Source: Leptospira biflexa (lineage in GTDB: Bacteria > Spirochaetota > Leptospiria > Turneriellales > DYLW01). Taken from it: a DNA stretch of 41,583 nt. This document shows, one piece after another, positions 1-7,915 of this stretch (position 1 is its first letter; every line of letters begins with the position of its first letter). Below the pieces are notes generated by a model. The model saw only the letters and a list, made by a program, of their open reading frames with translations, ran no database searches and was not told the origin of the DNA. A program made the translations under genes and the position numbers. The stretch lies in NCBI GenBank assembly GCA_020720785.1, contig DYOA01000021.1, forward strand, positions 1-41,583, given 5' to 3'.

Positions 1-1
1 C

Positions 2-103
2 CAGGGATGCACTCCAATTGGTCGGGAAGTGCATCCTATTGCCGTTCCGGATGTGGATTCTCATTTTCCGGATGAAAAAATATTTGACGTAAGCCATGCG
101 TAA
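2..103 (+). CDS. C-terminal end of an unidentified gene (partial)
   Basis: An open frame enters from the left edge and ends at TAA 101-103, giving the last 33 residues (…GREVHPIAVPDVDSHFPDEK…VSHA). It reads like a protein tail, and the C1 protease gene starts 24 bp later on the same strand. No family is recognisable from so short a piece, and no function is proposed. It could also be a chance open frame at the window edge. Confidence 0.45.
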   Translation, partial: QGCTPIGREVHPIAVPDVDSHFPDEKIFDVSHA

Positions 104-112
104 GTATTTATG
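84..112 (+). promoter_or_regulatory. Possible sigma-70-type promoter before the C1 protease gene
   Basis: TTGACG at 84-89 is separated by 17 bp from a poor -10 match, TTTATG, at 107-112. The -35 is good but the -10 matches only three of six consensus bases. It overlaps the end of the preceding partial gene and would give a leader of about 10 nt before ATG 128. The near-direct repeat ATGCGTAAG / ATGCGTTAG (96-104 and 110-118) lies across it. Confidence 0.25.
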
Positions 113-127
113 CGTTAGAGGTATACT

Positions 128-1309
128 ATGAAAAGAATATTACGATCCTTGACAGGAATTTTACCGGGAAAATCCACTGCACGGACTCTGGCCGTATCCA
201 TGGCTGGAATACTCGCGGCTTTTATTCTGTTCTCCTTTGTTCCCTTTGAGGGTAGCAAGGGTGATTTAAAAGCCCAGTCCCTTGTGGACAGAATGCGCAA
301 TAAAAATAAAAAAGAGATGGATGATTTCCGCGAAGAGCTTGCTGCGATGCGCAAAGAAATTAAAGACCGGGGATACAAATTCCGGGTAGAAGCGTATACC
401 AAGGCCCAGAGGAAAATGGCAGAGATCAAGGGGCTGAACATTCCTGATGAAGAAAAAAAGAAACAGGAACAAAAGAGACTGGAAGAAGAGAAGCGGAAAC
501 GGGAAAAAGAAGAAAAAGAACGCAGAGAGCGTGAGGAAAAAGAAAAGCGGGATAAAGAAAAACGCGATAGAGATAATGATAAAGATAAGGAAAAAGAGAA
601 GGAAAAAGAGAAGGAAAAAGAGAAGGAAAGTGATGGTGGATCCGGACTCCAGAAAAACTGCAATCCCAAAGCACAATCCTTTGACTGGAGAAAGTACAAT
701 GCAGTTACGCCCATTCGTTCCCAGGGAGGATGTGGAAGTTGTTATATGTTTGCTACCATGGCCAGTTATGAAAGTGCATACTATCTTGTTTACCAGAAGC
801 AGATTGACGCCTCAGAGCAGCATTTTCTGAACTGTGAAAAGCAGTTTGGGTGTGATGGTGGTTGGTACGGGACTGTTTGGCAGACCATGAAGGAAAAAAG
901 ACCGGTTGATGAGAATGCGTGTGAATACACCGGGAAGGAGACGGTTTGCTTAAATCACTCCAATTTTTATGATCCTGTTTGGGAATATGGTTATGTGGGC
1001 GGACAATTGAGCAGTTCTTCCACCACACAGATAAAGGAAGCACTTTGTCAGTACGGGGTATTGGCTACTACCATTAACGCGACCACAATGTTTAGTCATT
1101 ATAAATCCGGAGTTTTCGATGAAAAGGATCCGGGGCAGATCAACCACGCCATCAGCATCGTGGGATGGGATGATTCCAAGAAAGCCTGGCTCATCCGGAA
1201 TTCCTGGGGCACTTGGTGGGGGATGGAGGGCTATGCCTGGGTGGATTACGGCAGCAACAAAGTGGGTTATGGCACCGCATGGGTACGCGTGAAATCCAAT
1301 AAGGACTGA
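128..1309 (+). CDS. Membrane-anchored papain-like (C1A) cysteine protease with a Lys/Glu-rich linker
   Basis: This is a 393-residue peptidase of the papain family (C1A). Residues about 21-40 form a hydrophobic signal or anchor segment. A basic/acidic helical stretch follows (about 50-105), perhaps a short propeptide. Next comes an extremely charged Lys/Glu/Arg linker (about 107-168) and then the catalytic domain (about 184-390). The catalytic residues are all visible: oxyanion Gln199 and nucleophile Cys205 in SQGGCGSC, His340 in INHAISIVGW and Asn358 in RNSWGTWWG. The enzyme should therefore be active and face the periplasm or cell exterior, where papain-type enzymes cleave peptide bonds. The GH1 gene starts 5 bp after the stop, which suggests co-transcription. 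The linker is partly built from a 12-bp tandem repeat. Family and catalytic assignment are secure; substrate and exact location are not. Confidence 0.9.
   Translation: MKRILRSLTGILPGKSTARTLAVSMAGILAAFILFSFVPFEGSKGDLKAQSLVDRMRNKNKKEMDDFREELAAMRKEIKDRGYKFRVEAYTKAQRKMAEIKGLNIPDEEKKKQEQKRLEEEKRKREKEEKERREREEKEKRDKEKRDRDNDKDKEKEKEKEKEKEKESDGGSGLQKNCNPKAQSFDWRKYNAVTPIRSQGGCGSCYMFATMASYESAYYLVYQKQIDASEQHFLNCEKQFGCDGGWYGTVWQTMKEKRPVDENACEYTGKETVCLNHSNFYDPVWEYGYVGGQLSSSSTTQIKEALCQYGVLATTINATTMFSHYKSGVFDEKDPGQINHAISIVGWDDSKKAWLIRNSWGTWWGMEGYAWVDYGSNKVGYGTAWVRVKSNKD
589..629 (+). repeat. 12-bp tandem repeat coding for (Lys-Glu)n
   Basis: The unit GGAAAAAGAGAA occurs three times perfectly (589-600, 601-612, 613-624) and starts a fourth copy. 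It lies inside the charged linker of the C1 protease and encodes alternating Lys and Glu. Each unit adds four codons, so a change in copy number would alter linker length without shifting the frame. Confidence 0.85.
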
Positions 1310-1314
1310 TCTCT

Positions 1315-2865
1315 ATGCCGGCTCTTCTCGCAGTGGGGATTTTACTGTTTGTGGCCATAACCGTGGTGTTTTTTCTGCCGGTTTTTGGTAAACCCAGAAA
1401 AGGATATTATTTGTCTCCTCGTCCGGTGCAGGAGGACATAACCTTTCCCGATGGGTTTTTATGGGGAACGGCCACGGCAGCACAGCAGATAGAGAATGCT
1501 CAGCCCAGCGATTGGAGCCGGTTCATGAAAGCATCCATCAAGGGAAAGAAATTCGGCGTAAATGAGAAGAAAGAGCCTTTGCCGGGGAATATTGCTCATT
1601 TTGATGATTATCCGGAAAAGGTATCGTTGAAAACGTCGGATTTTGACACCTATATGGAAAAAGATCTGGAATATGCCCGGAAAAGTGGCCATAATTCTTT
1701 CCGTTTCTCTTTCTGCTGGAGTCGTCTTTTCCCCAAGCCAGGGAAAACCAAAGCCGACCCCGAGGGGATCAAGTACTATAAAAAACTCATCGGTCTGCTG
1801 GAAAAGAATAAACTGAAACCCTCCGCAACTCTTTTGCATTTTTCCACCCCGGAATGGTTCTGGGAGGAAAAAAACGGGAAAAGTGGTTGGGAAAGAGAGG
1901 ATGCTCTGGAGCACTGGGATATTTTTGTCCGGGAAGTGGTGAGGCATTTTGGGAAGGATGTCTCCCACTGGTGCACGTTGAATGAGCCGATGGTGTATGT
2001 GGTGAATGGTTACATGGCCGGTCTTTTCCCTCCCAATGAGCAGCGGCGGGATGTAGTGGAGGTGATTCCCATCATGGAGACCCTGCTCAAAGCCCATGCT
2101 TCTGCATACCGCATTCTGCACGGGGATGCGGCAAAGAGTGGCCGGCAGATTGAGGTGGGTTATACCAAGCACACTCGTGAGTTTGAAGCCTACCGCAATT
2201 GGAATTTCTTTGACCGTTTTCTGGCGTATATGGTGGAGAAGGCTTTTATCTGGGATTTTATGGACGCAGTGGATACGGGCATTCTAAAGGTGACCAATAC
2301 AAAGTATAAAAAAGAAATTCCAGGACTAAAGGGAACCTATGATTATGTGGGGATTAATTACTACAGCCGTTTTTATGTGAAGAGTTCCTTTCCGGAACTG
2401 GCTAAATATGAAATCCTGATGTTTGATCCCAAGGATCCACGGGAAAAGAAAAATGATCTCAACTGGGCAGCCTATCCGAATGGTTTCTATGAAATCCTGC
2501 GGAAGTCCAAAAAGAAATATAACAAGCCGGTGTATGTGCTGGAAAACGGGACGGCGGATGGAGAGGATCCGGATGTCCGCCGTGAAGAGTTTTTATTTAC
2601 CCATATTGCGGAAATGTACAAAGCCATGGCTTATGAAAAAGTGGACGTTCGTGGGTATTTTTACTGGTCGCTGATGGATAACTTTGAATGGGCGGAGGGT
2701 TTTCGTCCCCGGTTTGGCCTTTTAAATGTGGATTATGCTAAAAAAATGAAAAGGACAGAAAGAGGAGGGGGAAGGATATTTGCGGATATCATCGCACATG
2801 GAATTCCCTATACAAAATGGAAAAATGTGCTGGAAAAATACAACATAGAAGAACGGGAAGATTAA
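1315..2865 (+). CDS. Glycoside hydrolase family 1 (beta-glucosidase-like), membrane-anchored
   Basis: This 516-residue protein has one N-terminal transmembrane segment (about residues 2-24), then a full-length GH1 (beta/alpha)8 barrel beginning at PDGFLWGTATAAQQIE. The acid/base Glu224 in TLNEP and the nucleophile Glu410 in YVLENGTADG are both present. The C-terminal signature YFYWSLMDNFEWAEGF is also present, so it should be a retaining beta-glycosidase. Most bacterial GH1 enzymes are cytoplasmic. The anchor here suggests that the domain sits in the periplasm, beside the anchored C1 protease encoded 5 bp upstream. The residues around the substrate pocket (HFSTPEWF instead of the common HWDLP) fit the wider family. 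Sugar specificity cannot be told from the sequence. Confidence 0.9.
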   Translation: MPALLAVGILLFVAITVVFFLPVFGKPRKGYYLSPRPVQEDITFPDGFLWGTATAAQQIENAQPSDWSRFMKASIKGKKFGVNEKKEPLPGNIAHFDDYPEKVSLKTSDFDTYMEKDLEYARKSGHNSFRFSFCWSRLFPKPGKTKADPEGIKYYKKLIGLLEKNKLKPSATLLHFSTPEWFWEEKNGKSGWEREDALEHWDIFVREVVRHFGKDVSHWCTLNEPMVYVVNGYMAGLFPPNEQRRDVVEVIPIMETLLKAHASAYRILHGDAAKSGRQIEVGYTKHTREFEAYRNWNFFDRFLAYMVEKAFIWDFMDAVDTGILKVTNTKYKKEIPGLKGTYDYVGINYYSRFYVKSSFPELAKYEILMFDPKDPREKKNDLNWAAYPNGFYEILRKSKKKYNKPVYVLENGTADGEDPDVRREEFLFTHIAEMYKAMAYEKVDVRGYFYWSLMDNFEWAEGFRPRFGLLNVDYAKKMKRTERGGGRIFADIIAHGIPYTKWKNVLEKYNIEERED

Positions 2866-2960
2866 AATCTTACTTTTCATGGCAGGGGATGTTTGGAATA
2901 TTTCCGTGGAATTTTCAAAGAATAAAATAATTAAAACTCGTATACCAAAGGGAGGAAACA

Positions 2961-5681
2961 ATGAGCAATAAACCAGTTTATGTGTTTGGGGATGGTAAAG
3001 CCGATGGCGATGCCGGGATGAAAAACCTGTTAGGAGGTAAGGGGGCCAATCTTGCGGAGATGAATAGAATTGGCGTTCCTGTACCTCCCGGATTTACCAT
3101 AACCACAGAAATGTGTACCATGTATAACCAGAAAGGGAAAGACCAGACGGTTGCCTTCATCAAAAAGGATGTGGAAGACGGGATACACCAGATTGAAAAA
3201 ATAATGGGTTCCAAATTCGGGGATCGTGAGAATCCGCTTCTGGTTTCTGTTCGTTCCGGTGCACGGGTATCCATGCCGGGTATGATGGACACTGTCCTGA
3301 ATCTGGGTATCAATGATGATGCCGTGGAAGGTTTGGTAAAGAAAACCGGCCAGGCCAGATTTGCGTGGGATTCTTACCGGCGTTTTGTGCAGATGTACGG
3401 TGATGTGGTAATGGGTATGAAACCGGAATCCAAAGAAGACGCTGACCCTTTTGAAGAAATTATAGAATCTCTGAAAGAAAAACGCGGAGTGCATAATGAT
3501 ACAGACTTAACCGCAGATGATTTAAAAGAGCTGGTATCTCTTTTCAAAAAAGCGGTGAAAGAGAAAACCGGGAAAGATTTTCCCTCCAATCCCTGGGATC
3601 AGCTCTGGGGTGCCGTGATGGCTGTTTTTGACAGTTGGATGAATGACCGTGCTGTTTACTACCGCCAATTGAACAAGTTCTCGGAAGAATGGGGTACTGC
3701 GGTCAATGTGCAGGCCATGGTGTTTGGGAATATGGGCGAATCATCCGCAACCGGGGTTGCCTTTACCCGGGATGCAGCCACGGGAGAGAATCTGTTTAAC
3801 GGAGAATATCTCATCAATGCCCAGGGGGAAGATGTGGTGGCCGGTATCCGGACTCCGCAGCAGATCACAAAAGAAGGATCCAAACGCTGGGCAAAACTGG
3901 CAGAGGTAACGGAAGAGGACCGGGCAAAGAATTATCCTTCTCTGGAAGAGAGCATGCCGGTTGTTTATAAACAGCTTTTTGATACCCAGAAAAAACTGGA
4001 AAACCATTATAAAGATATGCAGGATTTGGAGTTTACTATCCAGGACGATAAGCTATGGCTTCTCCAGACCAGAAATGGAAAAAGAACCGGGGCGGCCATG
4101 GTGAAAATTGCCATGGATTTACTGGCGGAAGGGTCCATTGACGAAAAAACTGCTCTTCTGCGACTGGAAGCCAATAAGATGGACGAACTGCTGCATCCTG
4201 TTTTCAATAAAAGTGAGCTGGCAAATGCTAAAATTATAGCCAAAGGCCTTCCCGCGTCTCCTGGTGCGACTACCGGCCAGGTGGTGTTCTTTGCAGATGA
4301 AGCCGAAGAATGGGCCAGCAAAGGTAAAGCGGTGATTCTGGTGCGCATTGAAACCTCCCCGGAGGATCTGAAGGGTATGAACGTGGCCAAAGGTATTTTA
4401 ACAGCACGGGGGGGGATGACATCCCACGCCGCCGTTGTGGCCAGAGGCATGGGGAAATGCTGCGTGTCCGGAGCCGGTTCCATCAAAATAGATTATAAAA
4501 CCAGAAAAATGGAAGTGGCCGGTGTGGTGGTCAACGAAGGGGATTTCATTTCCCTGGATGGATCCACTGGTAATGTGTACTCCCAGAAGATTCCCACCAT
4601 TGATCCGGAGCTGAGTGGGGATTTTGGGAAAATCATGGATTTGAGTGATAAATATGCCCGTATGCAGGTGCGGACGAATGCGGATACTCCCCATGACGCT
4701 ATTGTGGCACGAGGGTTCGGTGCGAAAGGTATTGGATTGTGCCGTACCGAGCACATGTTCTTTGAGGGTGACCGGATCAAAGCCGTCCGTGAGATGATTC
4801 TGGCCAGCGATGAAGCCGGACGCAGAAAAGCCCTGGAGAAGCTGTTACCCATCCAGCGGGGAGATTTTGAGGGCATTTTGGAGGCCATGGAGGGCTTGCC
4901 TGTCACCATCCGTCTGCTGGATCCGCCGCTGCATGAATTTGTGCCGCATGAAAAAGCCAACCAGGAAGAAATGGCAAAAGAAATGGGGATCACTTATGAA
5001 GCGGTACGCGATAAGGTGGAGGAACTGGCGGAATTCAACCCCATGCTGGGTCACCGTGGTTGCCGTCTGGGCAATACCTATCCGGAAATTACGGAAATGC
5101 AGGCAAGGGCCATCATGGAGGCCGCTCTGAACTTAAAGGCAAAAAAAGTGGATGTACATCCGGAAATTATGGTTCCGCTGGTGGGCACGCTGGAAGAGTA
5201 TAAACTGCAGGAAAAAATTATCCGGGAAACCATTGAAAAAGTATTCAAAGAAAGAAATGACCGTATGGACTATAAAGTGGGTACGATGATTGAGGTTCCC
5301 CGTGCGGCTTTAATAGCCGATTTAATTGCCGAAAAAGCGGAATTTTTCTCTTTTGGCACCAACGACCTCACCCAGATGACCTTTGGCTATTCCAGGGACG
5401 ATGCCGGGAAATTTTTACCGGTATACATAAAAAAAGGTATTCTGAAATCGGATCCTTTTGAAGTACTGGACCAGACCGGAGTGGGACAACTGGTGCAGAT
5501 GGGAACAGAAAAAGGAAGGAAAGTCCGTCCGGATCTGAAAGTGGGAATCTGTGGCGAGCATGGAGGGGAACCATCTTCCGTGGAATTCTGCCATCGGACC
5601 GGTTTAAATTATGTGAGCTGTTCTCCGTACAGAGTACCCATCGCCCGTCTTTCCGCTGCCCAGGCTGTCCTGCGCGGATAG
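2961..5681 (+). CDS. ppdK: Pyruvate, phosphate dikinase
   Basis: This 906-residue protein has the usual length of the enzyme that interconverts pyruvate + ATP + Pi and phosphoenolpyruvate + AMP + PPi in the cytoplasm. The N-terminal nucleotide-grasp domain begins with LLGGKGANLAEM and has VPPGFTITTE. The swivelling phosphohistidine domain carries TARGGMTSHAAVVARGMG with His489. The C-terminal TIM barrel has FFSFGTNDLTQMTFGYSRDD and the catalytic Cys864 in GICGEHGG. A good ribosome site (GGGAGGAAAC) precedes ATG 2961. A 95-bp gap separates it from the GH1 gene, and the next gene begins 3 bp after its stop. It probably serves pyrophosphate-linked glycolysis or gluconeogenesis; the sequence does not tell the direction of flux. 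Confidence 0.97.
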   Translation: MSNKPVYVFGDGKADGDAGMKNLLGGKGANLAEMNRIGVPVPPGFTITTEMCTMYNQKGKDQTVAFIKKDVEDGIHQIEKIMGSKFGDRENPLLVSVRSGARVSMPGMMDTVLNLGINDDAVEGLVKKTGQARFAWDSYRRFVQMYGDVVMGMKPESKEDADPFEEIIESLKEKRGVHNDTDLTADDLKELVSLFKKAVKEKTGKDFPSNPWDQLWGAVMAVFDSWMNDRAVYYRQLNKFSEEWGTAVNVQAMVFGNMGESSATGVAFTRDAATGENLFNGEYLINAQGEDVVAGIRTPQQITKEGSKRWAKLAEVTEEDRAKNYPSLEESMPVVYKQLFDTQKKLENHYKDMQDLEFTIQDDKLWLLQTRNGKRTGAAMVKIAMDLLAEGSIDEKTALLRLEANKMDELLHPVFNKSELANAKIIAKGLPASPGATTGQVVFFADEAEEWASKGKAVILVRIETSPEDLKGMNVAKGILTARGGMTSHAAVVARGMGKCCVSGAGSIKIDYKTRKMEVAGVVVNEGDFISLDGSTGNVYSQKIPTIDPELSGDFGKIMDLSDKYARMQVRTNADTPHDAIVARGFGAKGIGLCRTEHMFFEGDRIKAVREMILASDEAGRRKALEKLLPIQRGDFEGILEAMEGLPVTIRLLDPPLHEFVPHEKANQEEMAKEMGITYEAVRDKVEELAEFNPMLGHRGCRLGNTYPEITEMQARAIMEAALNLKAKKVDVHPEIMVPLVGTLEEYKLQEKIIRETIEKVFKERNDRMDYKVGTMIEVPRAALIADLIAEKAEFFSFGTNDLTQMTFGYSRDDAGKFLPVYIKKGILKSDPFEVLDQTGVGQLVQMGTEKGRKVRPDLKVGICGEHGGEPSSVEFCHRTGLNYVSCSPYRVPIARLSAAQAVLRG

Positions 5682-5684
5682 AGG

Positions 5685-6260
5685 ATGTCCCGCGTTCCCA
5701 GGATGAAAATCCCCCTTGCTGGTTTTGGGCAGGGGGTTTTCATCGTATTCCTCACGTTTCTTTTTTTCACCCAATGTAAAAAAAATTCAGATTATGCCCC
5801 GGTGTATTTTCAGGAGGAATTCCCGGAAGAGACAGACGGGGCCATCCTGAATTTTTCCGCAGAGGAATTTAAAGGGAAGGAAAAATCCTGGGATCTGGTG
5901 GCCAAACGGGCGTATTTACTCCGGAGTAATTCCGGGACCATGGTGAAGGATTTTACCCTGAATTACTACGAGAAGGGGAAAAAATCCAATGTGGTCATGG
6001 GGAAAACCGGTCATCTGGATAACGCAAAGAAGACCTTGACTGTCACCGGGGATGTCACGGTGGAATCCGCAAATGGCAGGAAGATATTCGCACGGGATGT
6101 CCTTTACAACGAGGCCACGGGGAAGATCAGCTCTGATTTGCCGGTGAAAATTCTGTTGGAAACCGGGGACATCATCCTGGCCAGTTCTTTTGAGGCAGAT
6201 CAGAATCTGGACAAGATTGTTTTAAAATCCGGAAGTGGATATCATCCTCCCCAAAAATAG
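5685..6260 (+). CDS. LptC-like LPS-export periplasmic protein
   Basis: This is a 191-residue exported protein. After a hydrophobic segment (about residues 12-29) that ends in FFTQC, residues 50-185 show the short beta-strand pattern of the LptC/OstA-like fold (…GKTGHLDNAKKTLTVTGDV…). LptC bridges the inner-membrane LptBFG ABC transporter to LptA when LPS is moved to the outer membrane, so its presence would imply an LPS-bearing envelope. Cys31 could be a relaxed lipoprotein site, or the segment could be a plain anchor. ATG 5703 is an alternative start that gives a more compact signal sequence. The gene lies 3 bp after ppdK and 1 bp before murJ. The assignment rests on topology, length and strand pattern. 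Confidence 0.65.
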   Translation: MSRVPRMKIPLAGFGQGVFIVFLTFLFFTQCKKNSDYAPVYFQEEFPEETDGAILNFSAEEFKGKEKSWDLVAKRAYLLRSNSGTMVKDFTLNYYEKGKKSNVVMGKTGHLDNAKKTLTVTGDVTVESANGRKIFARDVLYNEATGKISSDLPVKILLETGDIILASSFEADQNLDKIVLKSGSGYHPPQK

Positions 6261-6261
6261 A

Positions 6262-7851
6262 ATGGAAAATCCGGACGGAGACCGCCAGAAGGCAAAAAAC
6301 AGCATCATCTTTTCGCTGATGACCGGTATTTCCCGGCTTCTGGGGTTGGGGCGGGATATTCTCAAAGCGTATGCCTTTGGCACAGGAATTTATGCGGTGG
6401 CCTTTGATATTGCGTTCCGGCTTCCCAATATGCTGCGGAATCTTGTGGCGGAGGGGGCACTTTCTCATTCCTTTATACCGGTTTATGATCGTTACCGAAA
6501 GCTGGGGGATGGGGAGGCCAGAACCGCTGCCGGGGTGGTCTTTTTTCTGACGTTAGGTTTTTTATCTCTTTTATCCTTTTTTATTATGGTGACCATGGAT
6601 TTATGGTTGCCTTTTCTTATCTCCAACCCATCGACGGAGCTGACGGGAATAACCGTTTCTCTGGGCCAATTGCTGTTCCCATATCTTGTTTTCATTTCCC
6701 TCTCATCCATATTCATGGGGATTTTATATTCGCAGAATAAATTTGCCGGTCCGAGCTTTGGATCTGCTTTAATGAACATTGTCATCCTGGTTTTCTTTGG
6801 ATTATATATGTTTCTTTCCCCGGATAAAAAGAATCAGATTTTTGTATTTTCTATTATAACGCTTTTATCTTCTGTTGTTAATCTGGCTTTTCAGATCTAT
6901 CTGGTAAAAAAAAGCCATGCACTTCCGGATTTTGGAATGGTGCTGCATCCGGGGAAAATCTGGGATCATCCTGTCCGGGGGGAAATGTGGCTGATGGTCC
7001 TTCCCGCAATTTTTGGGGCAGCGGTACAGGAGATCAGCCAGTTAATTGATATTTTTCTGGCAATGGCGGTCCACGATAAAGTCCCTGGAGGGGTATCTGC
7101 TCTTTCCTATTCCCATCGGTTGATACAGTTGCCCATTGGGATATTTGGAGTGGCGGTGGCCACGGCATCTCTCACGCAGCTCTCTTCTCTTTTTAACCGG
7201 GGAGAAAAAGAAGGATTTCACTCGGCAATGGTTTCTTCCATCAATATGATTCTGTATCTGCTGTTACCGGCCACCATTGGAATGTTCTTTTTATCAGATG
7301 AAATTGTGGAAGTGGTATTCCAGCGCGGCAGTTTCAATGTCTCCTCCACCGCCATAACCGGAATTGCTGTGCGTTATTATGCAGTGGGAATTGCGGCATA
7401 TTCCCTGCAGAAACTGTTTATGAGTGCCTATTTTGCCATGCGCCGCCCCTCCGTGCCGGCCAGGATTACCTTTTTTGTTTTAGTGGCAAACGTGGGGTTA
7501 AGCCTTTTGTTTCTGCCCCATCTATACCATGGCGGGCTTGCATTGGGATCTTCCCTGTCTGCGATTCTGGGTGTGGGGGTATATTTTTTTCTGGGGGTAT
7601 TTTATGGATCATTTGTGCCTCGCAGAAAGGATTTAAAGGTTTGGATTAAAATTTTTTCCGTGAATGGGGTATTGGGGATTTCTATTGTTTTTATGCTGTA
7701 TCTTTTGCATTCCTATTCCGCCTTCCAGAAAATTTTGATTATCATACCGGCATCCATAACTGCCTATATTGCCATTTCTATGGTTTTTCGCATGGAGGAG
7801 TTTATGGCATTATATGCAATGATCCGCAAAAAGCTTACGCGAAAAAAATAG
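6262..7851 (+). CDS. murJ: Lipid II flippase MurJ (MviN family)
   Basis: This is a polytopic membrane protein of about 529 residues with some 14 hydrophobic segments. It has the MurJ/MviN N-terminal pattern: a short soluble stretch, then SLMTGISRLLGLGRDILKAY and RNLVAEGALSHSFIPVY. MurJ moves the peptidoglycan precursor lipid II across the inner membrane. ATG 6262, one base after the LptC stop, is chosen as the start. A GTG at 6235 is in frame and would overlap the upstream gene, adding nine residues that do not look like the family. Close packing with ppdK and the LptC-like gene suggests one transcript. Confidence 0.93.
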   Translation: MENPDGDRQKAKNSIIFSLMTGISRLLGLGRDILKAYAFGTGIYAVAFDIAFRLPNMLRNLVAEGALSHSFIPVYDRYRKLGDGEARTAAGVVFFLTLGFLSLLSFFIMVTMDLWLPFLISNPSTELTGITVSLGQLLFPYLVFISLSSIFMGILYSQNKFAGPSFGSALMNIVILVFFGLYMFLSPDKKNQIFVFSIITLLSSVVNLAFQIYLVKKSHALPDFGMVLHPGKIWDHPVRGEMWLMVLPAIFGAAVQEISQLIDIFLAMAVHDKVPGGVSALSYSHRLIQLPIGIFGVAVATASLTQLSSLFNRGEKEGFHSAMVSSINMILYLLLPATIGMFFLSDEIVEVVFQRGSFNVSSTAITGIAVRYYAVGIAAYSLQKLFMSAYFAMRRPSVPARITFFVLVANVGLSLLFLPHLYHGGLALGSSLSAILGVGVYFFLGVFYGSFVPRRKDLKVWIKIFSVNGVLGISIVFMLYLLHSYSAFQKILIIIPASITAYIAISMVFRMEEFMALYAMIRKKLTRKK

Positions 7852-7915
7852 CGGAAAAAAGTTGACGTTGGTTCTCCATTGTCCTTATTGCGGGAAAGGG
7901 TGAAACGGGAAATCG

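Noticed and set aside
589..629. CRISPR-like repeat
   Set aside because: The units are adjacent without spacers and are in frame in a coding linker; it is a simple tandem repeat.
115..714. Long antisense frame rich in Ser/Phe opposite the C1 protease
   Set aside because: It is the reverse image of the Lys/Glu-rich linker; repeats keep several frames open and no real domain is visible.
1459..2172. 237-residue antisense frame in the GH1 gene
   Set aside because: It lies wholly inside a gene with intact catalytic motifs and has no recognisable features.
6235..6261. GTG start for murJ overlapping the LptC-like gene
   Set aside because: The added nine residues do not look like the family, and ATG 6262 follows the upstream stop by one base.
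7862..7890. Promoter before the histidine kinase
   Set aside because: TTGACG is present, but the hexamer 17 bp later (TTATTG) is a poor -10.
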